Source: Parasedimentitalea maritima
Lineage (GTDB): Bacteria; Pseudomonadota; Alphaproteobacteria; Rhodobacterales; Rhodobacteraceae
Assembly (NCBI RefSeq): GCF_005771405.1
Contig: NZ_VAUA01000004.1
Coordinates: 124,001 to 188,000, forward strand
Direction of reading: 5' to 3'
DNA: 64,000 nucleotides
Both the position numbers and the translations under genes were made by a program. Shown here in pieces: positions 17,726 through 28,131 of this stretch. Under the pieces are notes generated by a model. That model did no database searches. It was not told the DNA's origin and saw nothing but the letters and a program-made list of their open reading frames with translations. How positions within the stretch are numbered: the first letter of the stretch is position 1; each line of letters starts with the position of its first letter.

Positions 17726-17833
17726 GATTTGTGGCCTTCGGCAGGACCGTCTTTCTCCCTTTGTTTATGGGTTGCAGGCAGGACGGGCAAGCCTACCTAA
17801 TTTTAGGGCCAGAGACAGGACGTTGGAGAACAC

Positions 17834-20527
17834 ATGCTGGGTATCGGAACAATCGCCAAAAAGGTTTTCGGGACACCGAATGACCGCAAGATCAAGGCGA
17901 CAAAGCCGCTGATCGCAAAGATCAATGCGCTGGAACCCGAGTTTCAAAAACTCAGCGACGAGGGCCTTAAGGAAAAGACTGACGAACTGCGCAAGCGGGC
18001 GCTTGATGGCACTTCGCTCGACGAGCTTTTGCCTGAAGCATTTGCCAATGTGCGTGAAGCAGCGCGACGCGCCCTAGGCCTGCGCGCCTTTGACACCCAA
18101 TTGATGGGTGGCACGTTTTTGCATCAGGGCAGCATTTCCGAGATGAAAACTGGCGAGGGTAAAACTCTTGTTGCAACATTCCCGGCCTATTTGAATGCCC
18201 TAACCGGCAAAGGCGTTCATGTGGTCACGGTGAATGAATACCTTGCCAAGCGAGATTCTGAGTGGATGGGTAAGGTGTTTGCCCAATTGGGTATGACCAC
18301 GGGTGTCATCTGGTCCAATATGCCTGAGGCCGAGAAAAAGGCTGCCTATGCCAGTGATATTACCTATGCCACCAATAACGAATTAGGCTTCGACTATCTT
18401 CGCGATAATATGAAGTCCGATTTGGATCAACTGTTCCAAAAGTTTCACAACTTCGCAATTGTCGACGAAGTTGACAGTATTTTGATTGATGAAGCGCGGA
18501 CACCCCTGATCATCTCTGGCCCTGCCGAAGACCGATCGGAGATGTATTCAACTATTGATGCCGTCATTCCGCTTCTAAATGATGATCACTATGAACTGGA
18601 CGAAAAAACCCGCGGTGTAACTTTCACCGAGGATGGCAACGAATATCTGGAACAGCAGCTACTAGAGCGCGGTCTTCTACCCGAAGGCGCCACACTGTAT
18701 GATCCGGAAAGCACTACTGTTGTACACCACGTAAATCAGGCGTTGCGCGCTCACAAACTGTTCCAACGCGATAAAGACTACATCGTTCGTGACGGCGAGG
18801 TGGTTTTGATTGACGAATTTACGGGTCGCATGATGGCCGGGCGTCGCATGTCCGAGGGTCTGCATCAGGCGATTGAAGCTAAGGAAGAGGTGACGATCCA
18901 GCCGGAGAACACCACACTGGCTTCGGTTACCTTCCAGAACTATTTCCGTCTGTACGACAAACTATCGGGCATGACGGGTACCGCACTGACCGAGGCTGAG
19001 GAATTTGCCGAGATTTATGGGTTGGGAGTGGTGGAAGTTCCCACCAACAAACCGATTGCACGCGTCGACGAAGACGACCGTGTTTATCGAACGGCAGCCG
19101 AAAAATATACTGCCATGATTGATGAGGCCAAAGTGGCTCATGCCAAAGGGCAGCCCGTTCTACTTGGTACAACGTCGATTGAAAAATCTGAACTGTTAAG
19201 CCAACTTCTGGAGAAGGAAGGCGTTAAACACAACGTTCTGAACGCACGCCAACATGAGCAGGAAGCACAGATTGTTGCGGATGCGGGTCGTCTGAATGCG
19301 GTAACTATTGCTACCAACATGGCTGGTCGCGGTACGGATATTCAACTTGGCGGTAACGTCGAAATGAAGGTTCTGGAGGTACTGGAAGCAAACCCAGACG
19401 CTGACCCAGCGGTTTTGCGTTCTGAAGAAGAGGCGCGCCACACTGAAGAAAAGCAAAAAGTGATCGAGGCTGGCGGATTGATGGTCATGGCGTCTGAACG
19501 CCACGAAAGCCGTCGTATCGACAACCAGCTTCGTGGCCGCTCTGGTCGTCAGGGTGATCCAGGCCTAACCCGGTTCTACCTAAGCCTTGAAGACGATCTG
19601 ATGCGTATTTTTGGCTCAGAGCGGTTAGACAAGTTGTTGACAACGCTGGGTATGAAAGAGGGCGAAGCCATCATTCACCCCTGGGTGAACAAGTCGCTGG
19701 AGCGTGCTCAGGCTAAGGTCGAGGGTCGTAACTTTGACATGCGCAAGAACGTGTTGAAGTTCGACGATGTGATGAATGATCAACGTAAAGTAATCTTTGG
19801 CCAACGCCGTGAGATTATGGCCGCTGCGGATCTATCTGATATTGTTGGTGATATGCGGCACGAGGTCATTGATGACCTGCTGGATGTTCACATGCCACCC
19901 AAAACCTACGCTGATCAGTGGGATACTGAAGCTCTGCACGATCAGGCTTTGGAAAAGTTGGGTATTGACGTTCCCGTTGTTGATTGGGCTGCCGAAGAAG
20001 GCGTGGATGATGAAGAAATCCGTGAGCGCCTGATCAAGGAAAGCGACGAGTTGATGGCCAAAAAGGCCTCTGCTTTTGGCCCGGAAAATATGCGCAACAT
20101 TGAAAAGCAGATCTTGTTGCAGACCATTGATACAAAATGGCGTGAGCATCTTTTAACGTTGGAGCATTTGCGCTCAGTTGTTGGGTTCCGTGGTTACGCT
20201 CAGAGAGACCCGCTGAACGAGTACAAAAACGAGAGTTTCCAGCTGTTTGAAAGCATGTTGGATGGGCTACGGGAAACTGTTAGCCAGCAGTTGAGCCATA
20301 TTCGTCCAATGAACGAAGAAGAGCAGCAGAAAATGCTACTTGAAATGGCTGCTCGACAAGCGGCAATTCAAGGTGCAGCAAGTGCGCCTGTGCAAGCCCC
20401 AGCGGGAGAGGCAGCGCCAGGTTTTGTTGAAGATGATCCGACAACTTGGGGTAGCCCGTCGCGTAACGATAAATGTCCTTGTGGATCCGGCCAAAAGTTC
20501 AAACACTGCCACGGCAAACTGGCCTAA
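17834..20527 (+). CDS. secA: Preprotein translocase ATPase SecA
   Basis: 897 residues, typical. Walker A is MKTGEGKTL (about residue 105). The DEAD motif lies in [20 protein letters not shown], and the second nucleotide-binding fold includes [14 protein letters not shown] and [12 protein letters not shown]. The C-terminus has a linker ([13 protein letters not shown]) and the zinc-binding SecB/lipid-binding tail [14 protein letters not shown]. It drives Sec-dependent export through SecYEG. GGAGA precedes the ATG. It is followed by a terminator and two exported proteins. Confidence 0.98.
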   Translation: MLGIGTIAKKVFGTPNDRKIKATKPLIAKINALEPEFQKLSDEGLKEKTDELRKRALDGTSLDELLPEAFANVREAARRALGLRAFDTQLMGGTFLHQGSISEMKTGEGKTLVATFPAYLNALTGKGVHVVTVNEYLAKRDSEWMGKVFAQLGMTTGVIWSNMPEAEKKAAYASDITYATNNELGFDYLRDNMKSDLDQLFQKFHNFAIVDEVDSILIDEARTPLIISGPAEDRSEMYSTIDAVIPLLNDDHYELDEKTRGVTFTEDGNEYLEQQLLERGLLPEGATLYDPESTTVVHHVNQALRAHKLFQRDKDYIVRDGEVVLIDEFTGRMMAGRRMSEGLHQAIEAKEEVTIQPENTTLASVTFQNYFRLYDKLSGMTGTALTEAEEFAEIYGLGVVEVPTNKPIARVDEDDRVYRTAAEKYTAMIDEAKVAHAKGQPVLLGTTSIEKSELLSQLLEKEGVKHNVLNARQHEQEAQIVADAGRLNAVTIATNMAGRGTDIQLGGNVEMKVLEVLEANPDADPAVLRSEEEARHTEEKQKVIEAGGLMVMASERHESRRIDNQLRGRSGRQGDPGLTRFYLSLEDDLMRIFGSERLDKLLTTLGMKEGEAIIHPWVNKSLERAQAKVEGRNFDMRKNVLKFDDVMNDQRKVIFGQRREIMAAADLSDIVGDMRHEVIDDLLDVHMPPKTYADQWDTEALHDQALEKLGIDVPVVDWAAEEGVDDEEIRERLIKESDELMAKKASAFGPENMRNIEKQILLQTIDTKWREHLLTLEHLRSVVGFRGYAQRDPLNEYKNESFQLFESMLDGLRETVSQQLSHIRPMNEEEQQKMLLEMAARQAAIQGAASAPVQAPAGEAAPGFVEDDPTTWGSPSRNDKCPCGSGQKFKHCHGKLA

Positions 20528-20575
20528 TTCATAGTCCGATAGGGGTGAATTAGTTAAATTTGCCTGAATCAAACC

Positions 20576-20604
20576 GAAAGGCGGCCACAAACTGGTCGCC
20601 TTTC
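20576..20604 (+). terminator. Terminator after secA
   Basis: The stem gaaaggcg (20576-20583) / cgcctttc (20597-20604), with additional inner cc/gg pairing, lies 48 bp after the secA stop. The T-run is short (ttt within the arm). Confidence 0.7.
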
Positions 20605-20644
20605 TGCGTCATTCTATATTCACTTACCTGGTGGAGAGAATGTG

Positions 20645-21550
20645 ATGTTAAACAAGCGTATGATGGTTATGAGCGGAGCAACGTTGGTTTCGGCGCTTGC
20701 TATTGGATTCGTCATGCAGGAAGGCTCGGCAGCCAGAGCCCCTCAGGAAACCGCTGCTGCTGAGGCTGACTTGATACTGCAGGAAATCACCTTGACCTCT
20801 ATTGCATCAGCTGAGCCCCCTGCTGCTGCAGAACGTGATGCTGTAGCATTCGAAGCAAAACGGGTCGAAGTAAGACCGGTTGGCGCTTCGTGTGAGGCGA
20901 CTGCTTCGGCTACGGCTGTTGAACAAGCCAATGTTCATCTTACGTTTTCTGCCCCATGCCACGGAAACGCGCGGGTTACCGTGCATCATTCGGGGCTTAT
21001 GTTTACAGCAACCACGAATGATGATGGCGACCTGGACATGCAGGTACCTGCGTTGACTGAAACGGCGGTCTACATTGTCGAGCTGGCCTCGGGACCTGGT
21101 GCTGTCGCTTCTACTCAGGTGAGTGGTCTAGATCAGATAGACCGGGTGGCGTTGCAATGGACAGGAAACAGCGGTTTCGAAATCCACGCACGTGAATTTG
21201 GTGCGCAATATGGTCAGGCTGGTCATATCTGGTCGGGAGCAAATGCGAATAGTCAGACTAGTCAGGTACAGCGGCTGGGTGATGCGAACCAATTGGCGCC
21301 CCGTATGGTCGAGGTCTACAGTTTCGCCCGAAATACAGCCGAAAACAGCGGAATAGTTGCCCTGAGCATCGAGGCTGAAGTTTCGGCTATCAACTGTGGT
21401 CGTGAAATTTCTGCACAGACGCTTGAATTGCGTGAAGACCGAAAGTTGAGAACTCGGGATCTGGAGTTGTCGATGCCAAATTGTAATGCAATTGGTGATT
21501 TTCTGGTGTTGAATAATCTTGTAGAAGACCTGAAAATCGCCTCAAAGTGA
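20645..21550 (+). CDS. Exported protein of unknown function
   Basis: 301 residues from the ATG at 20645, with GGAG 8 nt upstream (a GTG sits directly before the ATG). The N-terminal signal is KRMMVMSGATLVSALAIGF. An Ala-rich segment follows, then a beta-rich region (about 80-190) that looks like an immunoglobulin-like fold (NVHLTFSAPCHGNARVTVHH), and a C-terminal region with paired cysteines (INCGREI, MPNCNAIGDF). I do not recognise a named domain. It sits between secA and a PBP-OmpA protein, 23 bp before the latter, so the two are likely co-transcribed and both act in the envelope. Confidence 0.75.
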   Translation: MLNKRMMVMSGATLVSALAIGFVMQEGSAARAPQETAAAEADLILQEITLTSIASAEPPAAAERDAVAFEAKRVEVRPVGASCEATASATAVEQANVHLTFSAPCHGNARVTVHHSGLMFTATTNDDGDLDMQVPALTETAVYIVELASGPGAVASTQVSGLDQIDRVALQWTGNSGFEIHAREFGAQYGQAGHIWSGANANSQTSQVQRLGDANQLAPRMVEVYSFARNTAENSGIVALSIEAEVSAINCGREISAQTLELREDRKLRTRDLELSMPNCNAIGDFLVLNNLVEDLKIASK

Positions 21551-21573
21551 TTTGCGGTTAATCAGGGTTTCCT

Positions 21574-23130
21574 ATGGCTTGGTATCGTGCGGCGTTTAGT
21601 GCCGCACTCTTTCTTTTTAGCTCAACGCTTGTTGCAACTGCGCAGGACGTAACGCTCTCCTCACCAGACGGAGCCGTTGCGATCACTGGCGATCTGTTGG
21701 GGTTTGACGGTCAGTTCTATCGGGTAGACACCCAGTTTGGTGAATTGACTGTGGATGGATCAGGGGTGACCTGCGATGGGCCGGGTTGCCCAAGTCTATC
21801 GAGCTTTATTGCCGAGCTGACCCTGTCAGGATCTTCAACGATGGCCGAGGTGCTGCTACCTGCGCTGATCGAAGGATTTGCGTTGAGAAACGGCTATCAG
21901 ACCCGCCGTGACAGCCTGCCCGACGGAAATTTTGACTATCTTCTTTTGCAAGGGGACCAAATCCCGGTCGCGCGGTTCACCTTTTTGGTTAGCAACACAG
22001 ACGAAGGTTTTGCTGATCTTTTGGCTAACGAAGCGGACATGGTGATGGCATCACGTGAGATCCGGCCAGAAGAGCGCAAGTTGGCGCAAGACGCTGGTAT
22101 GGGTGATATGACTGGCGCCAGCCGCAGCCGCGTCCTGGCATTGGATGCTTTGGTGCCCATAGTGGCACCGGCTAATCCTGTAACCAACATACCGGTTCCA
22201 CAGCTTGCACAGGTGTTTGCTGGAAAAATTACGAATTGGCAGGAACTCGGCGGCCCGGATGCCCCGATTTCACTTCATCTCCCGGTAGCCGGATCGGGAT
22301 TGGCTCAGGCCGTCGAAGATCGACTGTTGAAACCCGCAAACGTGTCTCTGTCTCAGGATCTGCGTCGCCACGACCGGAGCAGCGGTTTGGCGCGGGCTGT
22401 GACGACGGATCCATTTGCCATCGGTATTGCCAGTTATGCTGAGACGGGTACAGCACGCACGCTGACCTTAAGCGGCGCTTGTGGTTTTGCGGTCGCAGCA
22501 GGACGGCGCGCTATTAAGACTGAGGATTACCCGCTGAGTGCGCCAATGTTCTTGTATTTGCCAGCGCGGCGACTTCCCAAGATTGCTCGCGATTTTCTGA
22601 GTTATGCACGTGGGCCGGCCGCCCAAATTGTGATTCGTCGTGCAGGGTTTGTTGACCAGGCTCCCGAGGAAATTCCGGTGAAAGCACAGGGGCAACGGCT
22701 GGCAAATGCTATTCAGGCCGCTGGTGATGAAGTTGATCTCGTAGAGCTTCAGCGCTTGGTCGCTTTACTGGGGGGAATGCAACGTCTGACTACGTCCTTT
22801 CGGTTCGAAACCGGATCAACACGGCCGGATGCGCAATCCCGTGCTAACATCGCCCAGCTGTCCCGCGCGATTGAAGTCGGGGATTATGATGCCAAGAGGT
22901 TGGTCTTTGTAGGTTTCTCCGACGGGGAGGGACCGGCTGAGGGTAATCGGAAAATTGCGATGAAGCGCGCCGAAGCGGTGAGAGATGCAGTGGTCAAAGC
23001 CGCAGAGACCGCCAATATGGAGCGTTTGCAGGTTGACGTAGATGCCTTTGGCGAAGCTCTTCCAATGGCTTGCGATGACAGTGGATGGGGCCGTCAAGTG
23101 AACCGCCGGGTTGAGGTCTGGTTGCGCTGA
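21574..23130 (+). CDS. PstS-like binding domain fused to OmpA-type peptidoglycan-binding domain
   Basis: 518 residues with a signal peptide (AALFLFSSTLVATAQ). From about 85 to 350 there is a phosphate-binding-protein-like fold (LTLSGSSTMAEVLLPALIEGF, VMASREIRPEE, VFAGKITNWQELGGPDAPI). From about 405 there is an OmpA C-terminal domain (FRFETGSTRPDAQSRANI, then GFSDGEGPAEGNRKIAMKRA, ending NRRVEVWLR). It probably holds a ligand-binding module near the cell wall in the periplasm. The ligand is unknown; PstS-like domains usually bind phosphate, but no pst genes are nearby. Confidence 0.88.
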   Translation: MAWYRAAFSAALFLFSSTLVATAQDVTLSSPDGAVAITGDLLGFDGQFYRVDTQFGELTVDGSGVTCDGPGCPSLSSFIAELTLSGSSTMAEVLLPALIEGFALRNGYQTRRDSLPDGNFDYLLLQGDQIPVARFTFLVSNTDEGFADLLANEADMVMASREIRPEERKLAQDAGMGDMTGASRSRVLALDALVPIVAPANPVTNIPVPQLAQVFAGKITNWQELGGPDAPISLHLPVAGSGLAQAVEDRLLKPANVSLSQDLRRHDRSSGLARAVTTDPFAIGIASYAETGTARTLTLSGACGFAVAAGRRAIKTEDYPLSAPMFLYLPARRLPKIARDFLSYARGPAAQIVIRRAGFVDQAPEEIPVKAQGQRLANAIQAAGDEVDLVELQRLVALLGGMQRLTTSFRFETGSTRPDAQSRANIAQLSRAIEVGDYDAKRLVFVGFSDGEGPAEGNRKIAMKRAEAVRDAVVKAAETANMERLQVDVDAFGEALPMACDDSGWGRQVNRRVEVWLR

Positions 23131-23154
23131 CTGGTGCCGCGGGTGCACGGGTTT

Positions 23155-23919
23155 CTATAGATAGCCTTCGGTGCGAAAGCTCAGTTCTCGGGATTTTCCG
23201 ATAATCAGGTGATCATGGAGCACCAACCCCAACGCCAGTAGTGCGGTGTTTATCCTATCGGTCATGTCTATGTCACTTTCCGAAGGGGTTGGGTCCCCAG
23301 AGGGGTGATTGTGAACGAGAATCAGTGCGCTAGCGTTTAGCTCTAATGCGCGTTTTGCGACTTCGCGCGGATAAACCGGGACATGGTCAACCGTGCCTCG
23401 GGCCTGCTCTTCATCGGCGATCAGGACATTTTTGCGATCAAGGAACAAGACACGGAATTGTTCAGTTTCGCGATGCGCCATGGTTGTATGACAATAGTCC
23501 AGAACAGCATCCCAGCCTGAGATAACCTGTCTTTGCATTACCTTGGACCGGGCCATCCGGTGTGCCGCGGCCTCAAGTATCTTGAGGTCGGTGATGACTG
23601 CTGCACCAATGCCCACAACTTCTTTCAAACGTTCAGGAGGCGCGGTTACGACTCGGTTGAAGTCTTGAAATTTGTCTAGCAAAGCACGGGCTACAGGTTT
23701 GACGTCGCGGCGCGGAATCGAACGGAACAGGACAAGTTCCAGTAACTCGTAGTCGGGCATTGCAGCTGCGCCACCTTGCGTGAACCGTTCACGAAGACGG
23801 GCTCGGTGGTCTTGGATGTACGAAGGTAGCCGACCTTTTGGGAGCGGCTCTAACGTCGCTTCTTCCCCGCCCTGAAACAGCGGCAGAGAGGTGTCGTGAA
23901 AGGCGCCTCGCCGTGTCAT
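23155..23919 (-). CDS. radC: RadC-family JAB-domain protein
   Basis: 254 residues. A helix-hairpin-helix-like N-terminal part (about 40-110, including ELLELVLFRSIPRRDV) is followed by a JAB/MPN domain with the metal motif HNHPSGDPTPSESD and the upstream Glu region. Despite the name, RadC has no proven role in recombination repair. The gene is convergent with the PBP-OmpA gene, 24 bp apart. The start ATG at 23919 gives MTRRGAFHDTSLPLF. It is separated from dnaJ by a terminator. Confidence 0.92.
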   Translation of the reverse strand: MTRRGAFHDTSLPLFQGGEEATLEPLPKGRLPSYIQDHRARLRERFTQGGAAAMPDYELLELVLFRSIPRRDVKPVARALLDKFQDFNRVVTAPPERLKEVVGIGAAVITDLKILEAAAHRMARSKVMQRQVISGWDAVLDYCHTTMAHRETEQFRVLFLDRKNVLIADEEQARGTVDHVPVYPREVAKRALELNASALILVHNHPSGDPTPSESDIDMTDRINTALLALGLVLHDHLIIGKSRELSFRTEGYL

Positions 23920-24035
23920 AGGGACAGTTTTCTGCCTCTATGGTTGATAAAGCGTTAACGTCGATGGTTTGATGGCTGACCAAAAAAGTGCCGATTGGGT
24001 CTATTGGCGACAACAAGCTTTTCTTCGGCGTATGA

Positions 24036-24067
24036 AAAAGGCGCCAACTGGTGAGCTGGCGCCTTTT
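24036..24067 (-). terminator. Terminator after dnaJ
   Basis: A 14-bp near-perfect stem (one mismatch), aaaaggcgccaact / agctggcgcctttt, with a 4-nt loop and A/T flanks on both sides. It ends the dnaK-dnaJ unit 20 bp after the dnaJ stop and could work in both directions. Confidence 0.85.
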
Positions 24068-24087
24068 AATGATCAATATTGCAGACC

Positions 24088-25260
24088 TTATTGGCTTTTC
24101 ATCGAATCCCAGAAACTCTTCACGGAAGAGAAAAAGCTACCAGATTCTGGGTTGGTGGTATCTTCTGAAAGATCCTCAAACTCGCGTAGCAATTCCTTTT
24201 GGCGGCTGGTCAAGCTGACCGGAGTTTCCACCGCTAGTTCAATGAACATGTCGCCTGAAGCACCACCACGCAGGGCTGGCATTCCTTTGGCGCGTAGGCG
24301 CATCTGGCGGCCGGACTGGCTGCCTTCGGGAATTTGCACACGTCCACGCCCGCCATCGATGGTAGGTACTTCGATGGCGCCACCCAATGCGGCTTTGGCC
24401 ATGCTGACTGGAACCCGACAGTAAAGGTTTAGGCCATCACGTTCGAAAAGCTTGTGCGGCGACATTTCGATGAAGATGTAGAGATCGCCGGGAGGGCCGC
24501 CCCGCATTCCGGCCTCACCTTCGCCGGATAGACGAATGCGGGTGCCGGTTTCGACGCCAGCCGGGATGTTAACGGATAGAGCCCGGTCTTTTTCGACTCG
24601 ACCATGACCACCGCAGCTCTTGCAGGGGTTCTTGATAACTTGTCCAAGGCCTGAACAGGTCGGGCAGCCACGTTCAACAGTAAAGAATCCCTGCTGAGCG
24701 CGCACCTTGCCCATGCCTGAGCACGTCGGACAAGTTGTAGGTTCAACACCACCTTCGGCCCCGGTTCCCTCGCAGCCGGTACAGCTGACGGCGGTTGGAA
24801 CGTTGATAGTTTTTTGAAGCCCGGCAAAAGATTCTTCGAGTGTAACGCGGAGATTATAGCGAAGATCTGCACCACGCGCAGCGCGGCGTCCACCGCCACC
24901 AGCACCACCGCGTTGGCCACCCATGAAGTCGCCAAACAGGTCGTCAAAAACATCAGAGAAGGCAGATGAGAAGTCGCCGCCGCCGCCGCCAAAGCCTTGG
25001 CCTGGGCGCGCGCCGCCGTTTCCACCCATGCCGTTTTCAAAGGCGGCATGACCAAAACGGTCATAGGCGGCTTTCTTGTCGCCGTCTTTCAGAACGTCAT
25101 AGGCCTCGTTGGCCTCTTTGAACTGCGATTCAGCGTCCGGGTTGTCTTGGTTCCGGTCGGGGTGCAGTTCCTTGGCTTTCTTGCGATAGCCTTTTTTGAT
25201 TTCGTCGGCAGAGGCCCCTTTGGCCACGCCTAGAATATCATAGTAGTCACGCTTGGACAT
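24088..25260 (-). CDS. dnaJ: Chaperone DnaJ (Hsp40)
   Basis: 390 residues. The J domain has the HPD motif (ELHPDRNQ near residue 33). A Gly/Phe-rich stretch covers about 75-120, with many glycines. Four zinc-binding repeats follow: [24 protein letters not shown] and CKSCGGHG. The C-terminal substrate-binding domains follow. It stimulates the DnaK ATPase and delivers substrates. It lies 77 bp after dnaK with a hairpin between them. Confidence 0.97.
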   Translation of the reverse strand: MSKRDYYDILGVAKGASADEIKKGYRKKAKELHPDRNQDNPDAESQFKEANEAYDVLKDGDKKAAYDRFGHAAFENGMGGNGGARPGQGFGGGGGDFSSAFSDVFDDLFGDFMGGQRGGAGGGGRRAARGADLRYNLRVTLEESFAGLQKTINVPTAVSCTGCEGTGAEGGVEPTTCPTCSGMGKVRAQQGFFTVERGCPTCSGLGQVIKNPCKSCGGHGRVEKDRALSVNIPAGVETGTRIRLSGEGEAGMRGGPPGDLYIFIEMSPHKLFERDGLNLYCRVPVSMAKAALGGAIEVPTIDGGRGRVQIPEGSQSGRQMRLRAKGMPALRGGASGDMFIELAVETPVSLTSRQKELLREFEDLSEDTTNPESGSFFSSVKSFWDSMKSQ

Positions 25261-25284
25261 CGGTTTATCCCTTCTGCCTCAACG

Positions 25285-25321
25285 AAAGTGGGCCGGCCCT
25301 GGTTTCGGACCGGCCCGCTTT
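25285..25321 (-). terminator. dnaK-dnaJ intergenic hairpin
   Basis: A GC-rich stem of about 11 bp (aaag-t-gggccgg / ccggccc-g-cttt) with a 13-nt loop. There is no T-run on the minus strand, so it is more likely a partial terminator or an mRNA end-stabilising structure that lowers dnaJ relative to dnaK. Confidence 0.5.
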
Positions 25322-25337
25322 GGCCTAGGTTAGTTGC

Positions 25338-27245
25338 TTAGGCGCGTTTGTCGTCGTCCAGGTCTTCAAAGTCGGCGTCAACGATATCGTCGTCAACGGG
25401 ACCCGCATCGGCAGCTGTGGGCTCGTCACCCTCTTCTGCTGCGGAAGCTTTGTAGATCGCCTCACCCAGCTTCATAGCCGCTTCGGTTACGTTCTGGATG
25501 CCGGACTTGATTTTCTCGGCGTTGTCCGTGTCGATCTCGTCTTTCAACGCAACGATCGCCAACTCGATTGCCTCGATGGTGGTTGGATCCACCTTGTCAG
25601 CGTGTTCTTCCATCGACTTTTCAGTCGAGTGAATGAGGCTTTCGGCCTGGTTCTTCGCTTCGATCAACTCGCGGCGTTCTTTATCCGATTCCGCATTATC
25701 TTCTGCGTCTTTAACCATCTGTTCGATGTCAGAGTCGGACAAACCACCAGATGCCTGGATAGTGACCTGCTGTTCTTTGCCAGTGCCCTTGTCTTTGGCG
25801 CCAACTGACACGATGCCGTTGGCGTCGATGTCAAAGGTCACTTCAATCTGCGGCAGGCCACGCGGCGCTGGTGGGATGCTTTCCAGGTTGAACTGGCCGA
25901 GGATCTTGTTGTCCGCAGCCATTTCGCGCTCACCTTGGAACACACGGATGGTCACGGCGTTCTGGTTGTCTTCGGCGGTCGAGAATACCTGCGACTTTTT
26001 AGTTGGGATCGTGGTGTTACGATCGATCAGACGTGTGAACACACCACCCAGAGTTTCGATACCCAGAGACAAAGGCGTTACGTCGAGCAGAACTACGTCT
26101 TTGACGTCGCCCTGAAGAACACCGGCCTGAATGGCGGCACCCATGGCAACAACTTCGTCTGGATTCACACCTTTGTGTGGCTCTTTACCAAAGAACTTGC
26201 TGACTTCCTCGGTGACGCGCGGCATGCGTGTCATACCACCAACCAAAACAACTTCGTCGATGTCGTTCGCGGAAATGCCAGCATCTTTCAATGCCGCAGC
26301 ACAAGGCTTCAGCGAGGCTTTGATCAGATCTGCAACCAGGCTTTCCAGCTTGGCGCGGGTCAGTTTCAGAACCAAGTGCAGTGGTGCGCCGTCTTTACCC
26401 ATCGAGATGAACGGTTGGTTGATTTCGGTCTGGCTGGCCGAGGACAGCTCGATCTTAGCTTTTTCAGCGGCTTCTTTCAGACGCTGCAGGGCCATCTTGT
26501 CCTTGGACAGGTCAACGCCGTGTTCTTTTTTGAACTGGTCGGCAAGATAGTTGACGATGCGCATGTCAAAGTCTTCGCCACCTAGGAAGGTGTCACCGTT
26601 TGTCGATTTGACTTCGAACAGACCGTCGTCGATTTCTAGGATGGTCACATCGAAGGTACCGCCACCAAGGTCATAAACCGCGATAGTCTGGGTCTCTTCT
26701 TTGTCCATGCCATAAGCCAACGCAGCCGCAGTCGGCTCGTTGATGATGCGCAGTACTTCAAGGCCAGCAATTTTGCCGGCGTCTTTAGTGGCCTGACGCT
26801 GGGCGTCGTTAAAGTACGCAGGAACGGTGATAACCGCCTGAGTGACTTCTTCACCAAGATAGCTCTCAGCGGTTTCTTTCATTTTTCCCAGTGTGAAGGC
26901 TGAGATTTGCGAAGGTGAATACTTCTCACCTTGCGCCTCTACCCATGCATCGCCATTGCCACCATCGACAATGCTAAAGGGAACCATTTTCTTGTCTTTT
27001 GCGACGGCTGCGTCGGTGTTACGACGGCCGATCAAGCGTTTGACACCAAAAACAGTGTTTTCTGGGTTGGTGACAGCCTGGCGTTTTGCGGGCTGGCCAA
27101 CCAGACGCTCGTCGTCAGTGAATGCAACGATCGAAGGTGTTGTGCGGGCGCCTTCTGCGTTTTCGATAACGCGAGGCTGCGATCCGTCCATGATAGCCAC
27201 ACAAGAGTTGGTGGTACCCAGGTCAATGCCGATAACTTTGCTCAT
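25338..27245 (-). CDS. dnaK: Chaperone DnaK (Hsp70)
   Basis: 635 residues. The nucleotide-binding domain begins [15 protein letters not shown] and has [13 protein letters not shown] and [12 protein letters not shown]. The linker [16 protein letters not shown] leads to the substrate-binding domain ([19 protein letters not shown]). The acidic end is [18 protein letters not shown]. It is the central heat-shock chaperone working with DnaJ and GrpE. grpE is not in the window. A well-spaced promoter with heat-shock-like features lies upstream (27356-27384). Confidence 0.98.
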   Translation of the reverse strand: MSKVIGIDLGTTNSCVAIMDGSQPRVIENAEGARTTPSIVAFTDDERLVGQPAKRQAVTNPENTVFGVKRLIGRRNTDAAVAKDKKMVPFSIVDGGNGDAWVEAQGEKYSPSQISAFTLGKMKETAESYLGEEVTQAVITVPAYFNDAQRQATKDAGKIAGLEVLRIINEPTAAALAYGMDKEETQTIAVYDLGGGTFDVTILEIDDGLFEVKSTNGDTFLGGEDFDMRIVNYLADQFKKEHGVDLSKDKMALQRLKEAAEKAKIELSSASQTEINQPFISMGKDGAPLHLVLKLTRAKLESLVADLIKASLKPCAAALKDAGISANDIDEVVLVGGMTRMPRVTEEVSKFFGKEPHKGVNPDEVVAMGAAIQAGVLQGDVKDVVLLDVTPLSLGIETLGGVFTRLIDRNTTIPTKKSQVFSTAEDNQNAVTIRVFQGEREMAADNKILGQFNLESIPPAPRGLPQIEVTFDIDANGIVSVGAKDKGTGKEQQVTIQASGGLSDSDIEQMVKDAEDNAESDKERRELIEAKNQAESLIHSTEKSMEEHADKVDPTTIEAIELAIVALKDEIDTDNAEKIKSGIQNVTEAAMKLGEAIYKASAAEEGDEPTAADAGPVDDDIVDADFEDLDDDKRA

Positions 27246-27320
27246 ACTATTTGATCCCTTTACTTCATAAGGCGATTACCCGAGGTCAGAACCCGTTTCG
27301 GCATCCAAACCCCGATTCAT

Positions 27321-27347
27321 GTGCGCAATGGCCTACACCATTGTGCG
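27321..27347 (-). promoter_or_regulatory. Inverted repeat at the 5' end of the dnaK transcript
   Basis: gcgcaatgg (27323-27331) and ccattgtgc (27338-27346) form a 9-bp stem with one mismatch and a 6-nt loop. The predicted dnaK start site lies about 8 bp from its edge, so the hairpin would be at the very 5' end of the mRNA. It is not the CIRCE sequence. Confidence 0.45.
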
Positions 27348-27355
27348 TCTCGGCG

Positions 27356-27384
27356 TATATAGGGAGCAGAAATGAGCCCTGCAA
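27356..27384 (-). promoter_or_regulatory. Promoter of dnaK, possibly heat-shock sigma type
   Basis: On the minus strand, TTGCAG (27384-27379) is followed after 17 nt by TATATA (27361-27356), with CCC directly before the -10. The CCCTATATA -10 context resembles alphaproteobacterial RpoH promoters (CTTG ... CCTAT), and a housekeeping sigma could also read it. It lies about 110 nt upstream of the dnaK ATG. Confidence 0.6.
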
Positions 27385-27452
27385 CCGTCACATGGCACCG
27401 GTTTATGCGAATCTTGAGGGTTTTTTGAATGGGGTTGGTTAAGAATGGGTGA

Positions 27453-28061
27453 ATGGCGATGACCTTGCTGCGGTTGCGTGGGTTTGAAATTCACAAAGGC
27501 TTTATAGATGTGGCGGCACAGCGAGCGCTGATCGAAGCCCTTCGGCCCGTATTAAGAGCCGCACCGTTGTTTTCGCCCACGGTGCCGGGAGGTGGTCAAA
27601 TGTCAGTGCGGATGACCTCGGCAGGTGCGTTTGGGTGGTATTCAGATGCCTCGGGATATCGTTATTCTCAAACCCATCCTAAAGGGCAGGTATGGCCAGA
27701 CATCCCTGAGCCGGTGTTAGCGATTTGGCGGAAACTTACCGGTGTCGAGCGGTCTCCTGAGTGTTGTTTATTAAACTTTTATGGCGAAAACGCCCGAATG
27801 GGGCTGCACCAGGATAAGGATGAGGAAGATTTCTCTTATCCAGTGGTGTCCATTAGCTTGGGGGATGATGGACTATTTCGTATCGGCAATCAGACGAGAG
27901 GCGGTAAGAGCGAATCTATTTGGCTGAGCTCGGGAGATGTGGTTGTGATGGGCGGTGAGGCACGACTGATCTACCACGGTGTAGATCGGATCCGTTTCAA
28001 GTCTTCCCGACTGTTGCCCAAGGGCGGGCGAATCAACCTGACATTGAGGGTGGTGACTTGA
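27453..28061 (+). CDS. alkB: AlkB-family alpha-ketoglutarate-dependent dioxygenase
   Basis: 202 residues. AlkB demethylates 1-methyladenine and 3-methylcytosine in DNA using Fe(II) and 2-oxoglutarate. The iron ligands are visible as HQDKDE (near residue 118) and YHGVDRI (near 174), and the 2-oxoglutarate Arg follows in RLLPKGGRINLTLR. The conserved NFYGENARMGLHQD context is exact for AlkB. The ATG at 27453 is used (a second ATG at 27459 is possible). It is divergent from dnaK. Confidence 0.95.
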   Translation: MAMTLLRLRGFEIHKGFIDVAAQRALIEALRPVLRAAPLFSPTVPGGGQMSVRMTSAGAFGWYSDASGYRYSQTHPKGQVWPDIPEPVLAIWRKLTGVERSPECCLLNFYGENARMGLHQDKDEEDFSYPVVSISLGDDGLFRIGNQTRGGKSESIWLSSGDVVVMGGEARLIYHGVDRIRFKSSRLLPKGGRINLTLRVVT

Positions 28062-28131
28062 TCACCTCACGTGGCGGAAACTTGCCGAAGGGGTACTTGG
28101 CGCAAGCCATGAAACTAACCATATAGATTGC

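Noticed and set aside
25935-26585. Plus-strand frame of 216 codons opposite dnaK
   Set aside because: Antisense frames of dnaK are often long because of codon bias. No domain or start signal supports it.
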